Source of the DNA: Emergomyces orientalis
Taxonomy: Eukaryota > Ascomycota > Eurotiomycetes > Onygenales > Ajellomycetaceae
Assembly (NCBI GenBank): GCA_002110485.1
Contig: MOWL01000090.1
Location: 620,001 to 684,000 of the forward strand
Direction of reading: 5' to 3'
Length of the DNA stretch: 64,000 nucleotides
This document shows positions 11,728 through 22,449 of the stretch, piece by piece. A program made the translations under genes and the position numbers. The first letter of the stretch is position 1; the number at the start of each line of letters is the position of its first letter. Below the pieces are notes generated by a model, which was not told where the DNA came from, made no database searches, and was given only the letters and a program-made list of their open reading frames with translations.

Positions 11728-12697
11728 TCAGCAGCTTGGTTTGTAGTTCTTGCTCTCTTCCTCCAAAAGTTTAACATAATTCATGCGTTTGGTGGGCGTG
11801 GCTTCCTGCGTTTTGTACCACTCGTTTTTAAATGCGCTCGGACTTTCATCGAGTATTTCCTTCGTGAACTGTTTGAGAGATGCAGTAAGCGGGTTTTTGT
11901 ATTTCTTTGTGATTCGGCCTTCGTTATATTGGGTCCGGAGTTGCGGGTTCTCCCGGCGATTTTCACCCTGTTGAGAACGCCGCGGATAATTTTTTGGGGA
12001 GGAATTTCGTTGATAACCAGTTTTTTCTGGAGGGGTGTGTGGAGGAGTGCGTGGACGACAAGGCGGACAAGAGGGCGAAATAGAGTCTAGAAGTGTCTGT
12101 GGAGGAGTATTTGATGGGGATGACTCCTGTGAAGAGCTTTGAGGAGTAGGCCATTTTGTTCCTGCCTCATTCATATCGTCCGACAGAGTGAGGTCTATAG
12201 GGCCGGCGGAAATGTCGAAATGTTCTTTGTAGAGCGTATCACAACATTCTTGGTGGTATCTCTCCTCAGCGGTGAGTGGTGGATTAAATGACAAGTTTGC
12301 TAATGTCGTATCGAATAAATTCGGGGCGTCATCTATAGTTTCGGGAACTATATCCTCGGGACTAAGTTCGTCCAACCAACTATGGCCCGTTTCCCAAACT
12401 CCATCGATGTCCATGTCCTCCGTTGTTCTCAATGGGTCGTCTCCAGCCGAAATGCCGAAAGTGTCACTGGTGCCGAGACGAAGATTGCTGATCAGGGCAG
12501 AGCCACCTAATGAGCGTAAATGCAAAAAGAGATTATATTTACCCCAGGGTAGCTTCGAAATGGGACTCTATATCAAAAGATATCAATTTTATTGTCATTA
12601 TTATCATGAGCGTAGTTCGAATACACGAGGAGCACGTACCTCCCATGATGCTCTCGAAGTCGTTGCTTTGGTCGGCTTCACTATTTTGGGGTGACAT
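11728..12697 (-). CDS. Unrecognised proline/serine-rich acidic protein
   Basis: Two exons on the minus strand, 12697-12640 and 12506-11728 (278 aa). The intron of 133 nt has GTACGT and TTAG ends and joins the frames at Met-Gly-Gly. I do not recognise a domain. The N-terminal half is acidic (for example 'TTEDMDIDGVWETG', 'LDELSPEDIVPE'). The central part has many SP/TP dipeptides, possible proline-directed kinase sites. The C-terminal third is basic, with a predicted helix 'LKQFTKEILDESPSAFKNEW' that looks the most conserved-like. The composition fits a nuclear or regulatory protein, but this is only inference. Upstream (12700-13560) lies a long pyrimidine-rich leader/promoter on the coding strand. 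Confidence 0.7.
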
Positions 12698-14001
12698 TTT
12701 ATAGAGTATTGAAAGTTCCAGTTGTTAATGCTTCTTTTTGTCTGGTGTTTAGACTGTAAGGGTTTCAGTAGGTTACCGAATCCCTTTCGATTCCGGAAGA
12801 ACAGTTATGAATCAAGTAGCTTGACGCTATTTCCGTCGAGGGTCTAGAAATACCTTGAATGTATCAGGTAGGTAGTCGGGTCTGCCGACTGTTTAAAAGG
12901 CTGGTAGGGTATCTGGCCGGCTGCTATCAATGTCTGGTGGTTGGACGATCCTGGAGGATCAACACAGTCGCTGGGGTTTTGGTAAGAGTTGTTAGGGCAA
13001 GACAAACAGGCTAAGTTAAGTAAAAGGGTTGGCGAAAGTTCTGCTGAAAGCCGTAAAGTATCCCGATGGTTGGAGTTGGGTCGCTGAGATTTGCGACGTA
13101 GACGGGTAATAAATGCCGACGGCTCAGAGGAGCGCCGGATGTAAAGAGAAATAATAGCAGCGGGATCGGTGTATCGATAATTAAAAACGTAGGAAAGAAA
13201 AGTGGTCGCAAAGGGGGATTTGAGGTCAACCCCTAACGCGAAAAAGGGCGATGACGTGCGTTGAGACCTTCGCGAAGGGAAGTATAAATAAACGCTGAGT
13301 AGACTTAAACAGAACCAGAAAAAGATAGAAATGAAGGACAAAATTTCGTAATTCCAGATTACGAATGGGGAGGAAAGAACGACGGAGGTTGTAGGAAAGA
13401 TGGAGGAAAGAAGGATCGGGCGATGGGAGGACGGGGAATTTATAGCAGAGCCTGGAAAGTTTGGCGAGACTTTATTCCTAAGAAGCGCATATTGGTCTCT
13501 TTTGGAGAATGGCGTCAAAATAAGCAGAGAGCATCATGAACTTTTATAACAGGGGAAGCGAAGAGAACCAGGGGTCGAGTGCCAATTGTTAGAGTTCACA
13601 AATGGCTTTACTGGGCAGCGCTGTCAACAGGGGAAAAACCGAGGTAGACATCGCGGAATAATAGAGTTCCCCACTGCCAGCTCTCTGGAACCCATGGGTA
13701 TGCATAACTCTTTCCCAGTTGTTGGAAACTCAAGGGTTAGAAAGGAAAGTAAGAGAGGAGGCGCGATGGGTGGAGCCCATCCGCATCGAACGAAGAGCAA
13801 CATGAGCAGGACGGCACGGAGAAAAAAAAGGGTCGCCTAGCAGCAAAGCAGGGCTGATGGTACACATGTCAATCATGAGATGATCAGAGAGAAAGCAGTC
13901 ATATATAGCAGATTCAGACCAGAGGGAAGACAGAAGAGTTCAATATAAATATAGACCAATAGATGAATAATATACGTCGCTATCTTCATCCTAATACTAA
14001 A
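12698..14001. other. Long leader/promoter region, no confirmed gene
   Basis: On the minus strand 12844-13518 is an open frame starting at ATG 13518 (224 codons), but its translation is low in ordered structure and mirrors a CT-rich leader; I treat it as 5' UTR/promoter of the gene at 12697. It contains the dyad at 13345-13365. 13586-13840 on the + strand is a short Arg-rich ORF without support. Confidence 0.45.
13345..13365. promoter_or_regulatory. Perfect dyad TTCGTAAT-5 nt-ATTACGAA
   Basis: Two 8-bp arms in inverted orientation separated by five bases, 650 bp upstream of the gene starting at 12697 (minus). Palindromes of this size are typical binding sites of dimeric factors (bZIP-like TTACGTAA is related but not identical). 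No binding protein can be named. Confidence 0.35.
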
Positions 14002-15215
14002 CTAGGATCGCGACTTCTTCAGCTTTTTGTACATTTTTCCGTCGTAGCTTGCCCCGCTCTCTTTGGCAGTTTCATGAGCATCGCCAATAATTCTCCTTTT
14101 CTCCTGTCTGCGTACATCGCCATCTGTTGGACAAGTCGCTGGGGTGTTTTGCCGTTCACCACCAGGATGGCCCTTGGGTCGTTTGGCCCGCGGCTGTGAT
14201 GAGCTTTCGGCTCTATGCGCGCTGGAAGTCGATCCTGTGCTATTCCTTTTCCTTTTTGTTTCTCGTTTCTCTGCTCTACGTCGTCGGCCTTCTTCCTTTG
14301 CTCTGAGTCGCGCCTCGACCTCCGCTGATATATCTTCAGTTTCGACAAACCGAGTTGGAGTGCCTGCAGACATGTTGTCTCCATTCGCGGCCTCGCCATG
14401 CTCAGCTGAATAAAATCTCTTCCGTTTTCCTGCAGGCAAGGCCGTTGTGGCGTCACCATTATCCCCGGCTCGGCCATCATCGTCCAACGGGCGTTTGTTT
14501 CTACCTCTGGGGTGCTGAGGGAGGGAAACGGGGACAGGTCTCTTGTCAAAAACAAAAGGCGGGATCGATGTCCCAGTTGCACTTGGTCCATCACGGGGAT
14601 GTTGATTATTCCCACTTTGTGTATTTGGCTGTGAAGCTGAGAGGTCCTGGCACACCGGTTCTGCATCTTTATTCATTGCTCGTTGTTCGTTGACCCTATT
14701 CATAGATTTGCCCGAGAGGATCCTGGTTGCGGTATGCTGCGGCATCTAATACGGTTTCATATGTCAGAATGTGTCGCACCACCCAGAGGACAATAACGGT
14801 GGAATTACAAATTCAATTCTGAGGTCCTCCAGCTGTCGCAACAGCTCTCGTGTTCGATCCACCATTGACAAGATTGCGCGGGACGATGGGCTTTCTGGAA
14901 CGACATGTTGTTTTACCATACCACATATTTCGAGGTGCCGGTTCAGGTTTAATTCGTGCTGCGAGAATATCTGGAAAGTGAGTGGCAAACGGTACGTTGT
15001 CAGCAAAATGGTTCCATCGTCGCTTGTGTGGAGGAGCTGTGGAAGGTGCAACCTCTACTAGAGCTTACCTCTGGCCACGATACGGACTCATTACCCGACA
15101 GGGGATTCTGTCGTTCAGGCATTTTGTTGTGCGCAGGCTGATGGTGCGAATCATCAACATTCAAAGGATTTGCATCCGCCGCGAGGGGGTTGTTGTCAGT
15201 GTTTTGTGAGTTCAA
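14002..15215 (-). CDS. Unrecognised Lys/Arg-rich, probably nuclear protein
   Basis: Three exons on the minus strand: 15215-15069, 14970-14809 and 14745-14002 (350 aa). Introns are GTAAGC...TTCCAG (98 nt) and GTAATT...ATTAG (63 nt, with a CTGAC branch point); both keep phase 0. I do not recognise a family. Residues ~50-103 form a mixed helical segment ('QHELNLNRHLEIC', 'ILSMVDRTRELLRQLEDLRIEF'), possibly a coiled coil. Then comes a disordered stretch and a strongly basic helix around residues 240-280 ('VEARLRAKEEGRRRRAEKRE'), followed by several Lys/Arg clusters ('KRPKG', 'YKKLKKSRS' at the end) that look like nuclear localisation signals. The function is unknown. A CRE-like TGACGTCA lies ~680 bp upstream (15893-15900). 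Confidence 0.72.
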
Positions 15216-16701
15216 ATCTGATAGTACGATTCACTGTTGTAGTTGACGTGAGGTTCACGCCAGCCAATGAGCGTTAACTAGTGTTTTCAGTTCCCAAGAG
15301 CCGGTTTCTGGTTTGTTTAGTCTTGCACTAACAATCAGTTACCCGCGCGGTTACAAACTAACTGGATGAGGGCGCGCGAGGAGGCACATGGTCATCCACA
15401 GATACGGTTTGCAAGGGATTGATCTAAACAGTTAGGGAAAAGAAGGCCAGAGTGAGTACCGCATATTTTCTCGATCACCCTTACGAGGGACTATTTTGAC
15501 CACACTCCTCCAGAGCCGAGTCTCCGTTGCTGGGTCGTCGCTGGGTTGGATCCAACCTACTACCTCAGAAGGGAACATTCAAAACTTTTTTATGATATGC
15601 GGAAACGGGACCTCACCTCCTGTTGAATTCTTTCCTTCAGACGTGAACGCTACCAAAGCTGTTATTTCCCACAATTTCGATCAAGCTATTAACTAATGAG
15701 TTGAGTAGTATTCTACTAGGAGGCGAACATGAGGCGGATTATTGCATTGGTTTCCCGTGTAGTTATCGCAAGCGCGTGGCTCGCTCTCTCGAATTATGCC
15801 CCCTACATCCAAATGGGAGTAATTTCAATTTATATGAAAACTCATATTTCTCAAGGTATACGGAGTAGTTCATCGACGTGACATATTTCGATTGACGTCA
15901 TATTCACATGTTATTTTAGCTTTTTATTTTTATTTTTATTTTTAGGTTACTTTTTATCCCTTCACAAAATATTTTTCCATCAAAACTTTCGCATACCTGG
16001 TAAGTTCATAACTAGCCATCCATAGCAGTTGATGTGCTTTGGAAAACCATAACCAACGATTGTTCATCATATGCCTTCCTAAGACGAGAATGGAAAGCCG
16101 TAGATTTTGCAAGTGGGAAATTGGGAACCGCGAAAAAGTACGTAGGTAGATTACCGATAAACTAGAAATAGTCTTGGAGCGGAAAGTTAAAATAGTCATA
16201 GAGAAGCAATCGGATATGTCGTCATTCCGCATGTAAGGGTGATGATTGATACAATTTAATTAGTGGCCATTCAATGGCCACTTGGGTTTTTAGGGTTGAT
16301 GAATGGTTGTTTACATAAATGTACAAAGTTTGGAGAATAAGAAAAATTGGTAGTAGGGAGATAAAGACTAAGGCGGAGGAGAGTGATGGCATAAATTTTG
16401 AAGGAGAGGAAGGTGGGCCATACCAGGTAGATTGATGGGAGATATTCAGCCGTCATGAATGAGGATCGCGGAAAAGAACAAGCGAGAAAAAAATAATACA
16501 AGAAATCATAGAGGAAATACCATTACCATGAAAAGTAGACGTACAGTAGCGAAAATAGGGATGCTTCTCATACCACTCACTCGTATATGAAGTAAAGAAG
16601 CAAGCCAATCCAGTATGATTTAACCCCAATGCAAACGCCAGCAGATAATTCAAGCCACAAATAAATAGGAGATAGCCCGTTATCCATATCCAACTCCTCT
16701 C
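15216..16701. other. Intergenic, no gene seen
   Basis: Short ORFs on both strands (for example 15496-15696, 15954-16232, 16271-16501) have no motifs. It contains a perfect CRE-type palindrome TGACGTCA (15893-15900) and a TTTTTA repeat at 15921-15944. The right end is the 3' flank of the polymerase delta gene. Confidence 0.5.
15921..15944. repeat. TTTTTA hexanucleotide microsatellite
   Basis: Four tandem units of T5A in intergenic DNA. Confidence 0.7.
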
Positions 16702-19700
16702 TCACCAGGCCCCTAAATCATGATCAAAGCGGGCTAACTCCTTCTCAGCATCCTCAACATCCTTCTTCGCCTTCATCCGCATGTAGAAAATCGGACAATC
16801 CCTACTCGAGCAGATAACCTCACAATGCAAACTGCCTTGGCATCGCTGGCACTGGGTCCACAGGCGCCCAAATCGCACTTCCAGATCAGATACTTTAGTT
16901 AGAGTCTTGGTGTACAGTTCACCGAGCCGCGGGCGACAGTTTTCACAAACCGCGCCGTCGCTCGCTTCCTTCCCCGTAAGCGGCTTTTTGCAACCCATAC
17001 AAGTTTGCGTTTTCTTGGTGAATTTCATCAGACCACCTAACGTTGGGGCAGCAACTGAGATGGAACGAGTGTGCTCGCCGGTGAGCAACTGACCGGCCTT
17101 CTTCTCGCCAAGGATGGGTTCGAAGATACGCGTGAGGGGCTTCGCCAGCTGATTATCAAGATAGTATTTTGTGTCTATTGGAATGTTGTTTTCGAGCACG
17201 TAGATCGGGTCTTCCGATTTTTCATAATTCTTTGATCCTCCAGCACCTTTAACAATAACATATGCGACTCGGTCACCGAGCGCGGGAGCAGAGCCGGCGT
17301 CGCGCTTCTTCATCCTTTCTGCAAGCTCGACGTGGGCCTGTTTTGCTGTATAATCCTTTTTCGAGAGGGCTTTCGTGATCACGAGCTTAGACATGTCGAT
17401 TTTATTTTGGAGGAGATCAGAGATCGTGTCCTTCACGTAACTGTTTGAAAAAATGAAAAATGTTAATAAAATAATGCGGAGGAAAAATAAAACATGAAGC
17501 ACAAAAACAGGGAGTTATAGGGAGTTATACCTCTGGGCACCATCAACGTCTCGATCTATGAGGATTTTTCTGAGAACAGTTTCGATAACTGTCTGCACCA
17601 TACGGCAGTTATCTCGGCGGACTGTTTCAATCCCCTTGGTATCCATTTTATCATACTTGTCCGGCTTCGTCCAATAGAGGCCTGCGTAACGTTTCTTGTT
17701 GATGAGGAGGTATGGGAAGTACACCTTCTCAAACTCTAATTTGATCGGGCTAATGAACTTGGCTGAAACGTAGTCAGCTGCCTCCTGGCCGAGCTTCATT
17801 GCCTCTGCGAGGTCCTTCGTGCCGAACTTAACCATGACAGAGTCGGTATCACCATATACGACCTTAGCATCGTGAGTATACCCATTGGCGATGGTGTACT
17901 TAGTCTCCACCTCTTCTTTTGTTTTCTCGATCATCTGACGGCCATAGCTAGTAGTGCTACTGGCAATAGGCAAACATGGTAGTTTACCAACAGTCGCGCC
18001 AGTAAGTCCGTAGACGCTGTTGGCGCTGATTTTAAGAGCGAGTTGTCGTCCGTTTAAGACAGCCTTTTTGAACGGGTCCGTTTCCACAGCAAGCTCCTTT
18101 TTCGCACGCTTTCTAGCACCAAGAAGTTCTTCCAAGATCTGGGTCAGGAGACCTTTGCGGACTTTCGACGTGCAGAACCTATCCCCGTTCGGAGTCACGA
18201 TATAGTCTTCTCCTTCCTTCAGCTGATGTGCGTCGATGGTCGACTTTTTTAAAAGAGTGGTGTAGCATAGATTATGTGCTTGAATGATACTAGGGTATAG
18301 AGATGCGAAATCCAGAGTTGCTATCGGAACATCGTAGTAATCTCTAATAGGTTCGATGACGGTGGCTCCTTCGTACTGCTCGTTTGTTGACTCGTTCCGC
18401 AGATTTGGTATAACCAATTGTTGTTCGAGAGCCTTGCGGAACAGTTGACTAATAAACTTAACTTGCTGTCCACGAGAAAGGAGGAAGTTGAAAGGCACTC
18501 CAGTAACTCTCGCCATTTCGGTGTAGTTGACAAGACACATAAGTTTATCCATCAGTCTTTGAGGTAAGTACGCATCCTTCAGGCAGTAAACAGCCAACCG
18601 TCGCCTCGAATCCGCCGTTCCGTTAAAAAGTTCTGTTATCATAGTATGATGGACATCCTCTTTTTGTTCACCCAAAAACTGCGCACATACCGAATTCAGA
18701 GTGTAGCTTCGCAACTGATGATCCCGCTGGACAAGTTGCAAAAGATCGAGCTGGATTCTACCACTAATATTCGTAGATTTGGATTCCCGATTGCCTATTT
18801 GCTTGCTGGAAAATTTTGCGTCTCCTACCCGCGAAGGGATATTTTTTAGTCTTGACCAGAAGTAAAATCCTGAGCACTTGAGATGTTCTGCCCGCTTAAG
18901 AAGGTAGGGAAAATCGAAATTAGCAATATTGTATCCGATGATAACGTCCGGATCCACTTCCTCCAGGAAATCCCTCCAAGCCATTAGCAATTTTTCTTCT
19001 TTGTTAAACTCCAAAAGCTGGGTATTGACAATTAAGCTACATGTGTCCAAAACAAACACATTTCGAATGAAGGGTTTTGACTCCCCATAACGTGTAACGA
19101 CATTCGCGATTTGTATTACCGGGTCTTGGTTGGCCTCGGGAAACACGCCCTTGCGGCCAGCACACTCTATATCGAAAGAGAGGATCCGAAGTGGTGCCAT
19201 TTTTGCCCATTCGCCATCGTTAGGATGCGCAATGAGGTCACGGTAATGTATCACAGCTTCTATTTGGCAATTTGACAGCCGTTCGTTCATAGGGAGTACT
19301 CGGTACTTGGAAGCCGGCGCCTCGACCCAAGACATGCCGGATATCTTCAAAATTATCAGCCACAACTCAGAGGGACGTCGGAAAGAGTCACAGAGCCAGC
19401 AAAGGAATTCTTACCCCTGTATCAATCATAAATCGTAAAATATACTCGATATTATCAAACGTTAAAATCCCATCACCATCTCCTTTCCACATTCCTCTAT
19501 AATTCGCCTGACCGGTTTCAATCAACGTCCGCAGTTTATTGATATGGCGCGGGTCCGTCACTGTGATTTTCAAGTAAGGGCTTTTCTGATTTCCCTGAAA
19601 CCCGAAAAGGTTTTCTCGCATTACCATTTGTACTGAATGTATGGCTGGCTGGTGGAGCTCGATTTCGTGCTCGAGATACGCCTTGAATCCTTCACAGTCG

Positions 19701-20289
19701 GTCGGAGCGAATGAAACGGGAGCTGCCACGTAGAGATAGTGTAGAAAGTGGGTAACATGCAAAAGAACCGAGTGACCAGTCTGGTTTGAAGAGAAGGAGC
19801 CTCGTTAGAATGGAAATATTTTTTTAAAAAATAAATAGATAAAGTAATATAGCTCCAGCGAAACAGAGAGCGTACCTCAGTAACCCCGAAAAGTTTCACG
19901 GCAGGCTTTCCGCCTCCTAGCGTGCCCTCCTCCGCATCAATTTGCTGGAAGCAAAGAGCGTCTCGCGATGCATCAAAATCATCTAAACTTGGCCGAGCCC
20001 ACTGCTGGTCTTTCTCTGAGTTGCTTTCCTTCAGTCCTGAAATGTCCTGTGTCAATTTTTCCAAGACTTCCTCCTCGAATTGGCTTTTCTGTTGCGATTG
20101 ACGAGGGCCTGATGAAATCAATTTCCTATTGCCGGTCTGTGAAGACGGTTTAATGCCAATAGCGGGCTGGTCAGTTTCGAGCTTCCGCTTCTTTGCGGTG
20201 CTGGGTGACTTCGGCAGCACATTGCGGTGGTTGATTGTAGCGTCGCCGAGAACTCGTTTTTGTGGAGGTTTCAGCATTGTTGAGCTCAT
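16702..20289 (-). CDS. pol3: DNA polymerase delta catalytic subunit
   Basis: Four exons on the minus strand: 20289-19876, 19780-19415, 19344-17531 and 17440-16702 (1110 aa; yeast Pol3 is 1097). This is the lagging-strand replicase and repair polymerase. Visible motifs: N-terminal B-family region; Exo I 'FDIECAG' (~317), Exo II 'NIANFDFPYLLKRA', Exo III 'YCLKDAYLPQ'; polymerase motif A 'DFASLYPSII' (~605), motif B 'KISANSVYGLTG', motif C 'YGDTDSVMV' (~755); C-terminal CysA zinc site 'CMGCKKPL...CENC' (~1012) and CysB 'CQRC...CEVICSSRDC' (~1059), which in Pol delta binds a 4Fe-4S cluster and the B-subunit. All proofreading acidic residues are present. Exon joins restore unbroken conserved blocks (such as DTG-ISGMSW and GAQ-SYVKDT). 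Two ACGCGT sites lie upstream (see separate entry), consistent with G1/S control. Confidence 0.98.
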
Positions 20290-20379
20290 TGTAATATTTC
20301 CGGGAGCATAGCTGGAAACGAGCTCGTTGACACACGTCTGTTTGGTTTGGGGCTGGATAAGGTTGTTGTATCTTTTTGA

Positions 20380-20464
20380 ACGCGTGACGGAAGCTGCGAG
20401 CCGGATTTGACACGCCAAAATTACGTGACGTCGTGACACAATTAAATAACGCCAATTTACGCGT
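20380..20464. promoter_or_regulatory. Two MluI cell-cycle boxes (ACGCGT) in the pol3 promoter
   Basis: ACGCGT occurs at 20380-20385 and 20459-20464, about 90 and 170 bp upstream of the pol3 start codon. In yeasts this hexamer is the MBF binding site in promoters of DNA replication genes. A CRE-like TTACGTGACGTCGTGA stretch and CACGTG lie between and beside them. Function here is inferred from motif and position. Confidence 0.5.
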
Positions 20465-20805
20465 GAGAGTATATCACGTGATCACATGCTCTGTGAAGGT
20501 TTGGGGGAAGAAAAAAAAAATTTTAAATTATAATAACTTGAATTTATAGTATAATTAGTATTAAAAATAAGAGTAAAAGTTTGAAATTATGATGAAGAAC
20601 AAATTTGTATGAATTATTTTAAATCCCAAACGGTACCCATCGTCCCAAGCGGGCAGATCAACCAGAAATATTCTGCGGCCCGATGCCATGAGGCCAGCAC
20701 CCCTTAATCGTCGAAAACGAAAATAGGGTCAAATTAAGGTCCCGTATATAGCAGTGCAAATATTGAAAACGACGAAAAGGGTGAAGGCGCCAGGACGAGC
20801 TTGGA
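20465..20805. other. Intergenic between pol3 promoter and tyrosinase 3' end
   Basis: Contains a very AT-rich stretch (about 20508-20620) with no gene. It probably includes the tyrosinase terminator. Confidence 0.5.
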
Positions 20806-22449
20806 TCATTGATAAAAGTAGCAAAAGGGTCCATCAGTTGTGCTCATAACGTCGCGTACAGGTAATGGCGGCGCAAGCGGCCCCACATCGATGATGTCGT
20901 CTAAAGTTCCATTTCTGGTAGGGGGTATATTGGCGAGTGTGAGCGTTCCAGATATTGCATCTCGTCGTTCCATAATATCTAGCCATTGCCAGATCGACCA
21001 GAGGCGATCAATTTGGCCGTGATGCAGGAAAAAAGCTGGGTCTTGAGGGCTGGAATAAAAATCGGAATCTAGAGGGGGCATTGAAAATCGTCAGCTTCTT
21101 CGGGGCAATGTAAGTTTGTAAGTATGGGTTGGTAATTGGGAGAAGTGTCACAGGGCGATATTAAAGGTTTGCTACTGATTTTAGTTATACATACGTTGTC
21201 CAGTCATCCCACCCAAAAACATATGACCACCACCATGTACCCCGAAGAAATTTAGCGGAAAACCTTTCTCGTCGTGGCTGCCTGGTGCCCCGGCAAGACG
21301 CGATTGAAACCCATCGATGTCCTCGCTCTCTTCGATAGTCCACGTCGACCAGTTAAAAGCAGTGTAGTGCTGGCCTATGTATGGGTTCATATCACGCATC
21401 AGGCATCTGGGGTTGTATCGCAACGGATTGTTTATGTCGCCCCCGGGTAGAGCAACTGGGCCTAGATTGGAAGTCAAGTCCGAAAAAGGACCGAACATGA
21501 CGCATCCTCCTCCATTTCCAGCCGGAAATACGCGCCCCCCGGTTTGTGGTAAGGGTGGAGGAGGTGACAGACGGTACGTTGGCTCCCGATATGCCAGGGG
21601 AGCACCATTACTCCCCAAACTATAAGGGGAACCGTCAAAGACAGCAGATTTTTGCGGATAATGGATATCGTATCCCCATTCCCAATATCTTTTGTGGGGT
21701 TAAAGCATAAGTATACCCCCACAGCAAGTCACCAGTCAAGCGAGATGGGGAATTATCTTACGGACTAACTCCACGATAGCCACATTCTTCCCTAAGAGCC
21801 TTCTCATATGCCCACACGAAGTATCGGTGCCAGGCGAGGAAGTTGAACTAAAATTATAAGTACCTGGTAAAATATGGGCGAATGCATGTATATCAAATAC
21901 CTACATTTCCATGGATGAATTGGGTTTTGGTAATATGGACGGCTGCGAACGAGTCAAAAAGGCTTTTGGAACCAGGTGCTTCGTCCTCCGTAAACAATGA
22001 TGGTTTGGACTGGAGACAGTACACAGCTTCAATATATTTCCGCCTTTCTGCTTTGGACAAGAATCGCCTATGCAAGAAGAATCTTGTTAGGGAATTTGTT
22101 TGAAAGCTGCCTTTAGGGGACAAGAATTAACTCACCACTCCTTCCGAATAGCCAATTTACCTGGCGTACATCGTTGGTAAATTTTATTTCCATTATCATC
22201 ATCGCGATCACCGCCAGAGTCGCCATGGCCATCGTTAAACGCACCCGCCATTTCATGCTGGCGTGTGTATCGACGTCCTCTAAGCGCCTCATGGAGGTTG
22301 TGGCTTGCCTTGCCTTGCAGCTGAAGAAGGCGCTCTCCGTTGTCAATGAAATCTTGTCTGTTCCTACCCGATGTGTCGGATTCTCCAAATGCTCCAATTA
22401 TCAAAATACTGCAAAATGATATGAGAGAAGCCAAAAAATCCAGTTTCAT
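20806..22449 (-). CDS. Secreted tyrosinase (type-3 copper oxidase)
   Basis: Five exons on the minus strand: 22449-22136, 22067-21905, 21847-21762, 21688-21195 and 21068-20806 (439 aa). All introns have GT/AG ends and restore the frame inside conserved blocks. Residues 1-22 are a signal peptide ending near 'GAFGES'; an Asp/Gly/Arg-rich spacer follows. The copper A site reads 'VHITKTQ', 'FIHGNFNFLAWHRYFVW' (three His), and copper B 'VHGGGHMF' plus 'DPAFFLHHGQIDRLW' (three His). The enzyme should oxidise monophenols or diphenols to quinones, outside the cell. Length fits short fungal secreted tyrosinases lacking a C-terminal shielding domain. No polyketide synthase or other melanin gene is near, so the pathway is unknown. 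Confidence 0.93.

Noticed and set aside
12844..13518. 224-codon ORF on the minus strand
   Set aside because: It starts with ATG but lies in a pyrimidine-rich leader directly upstream of a spliced gene; the translation is low-complexity with no recognisable domain.
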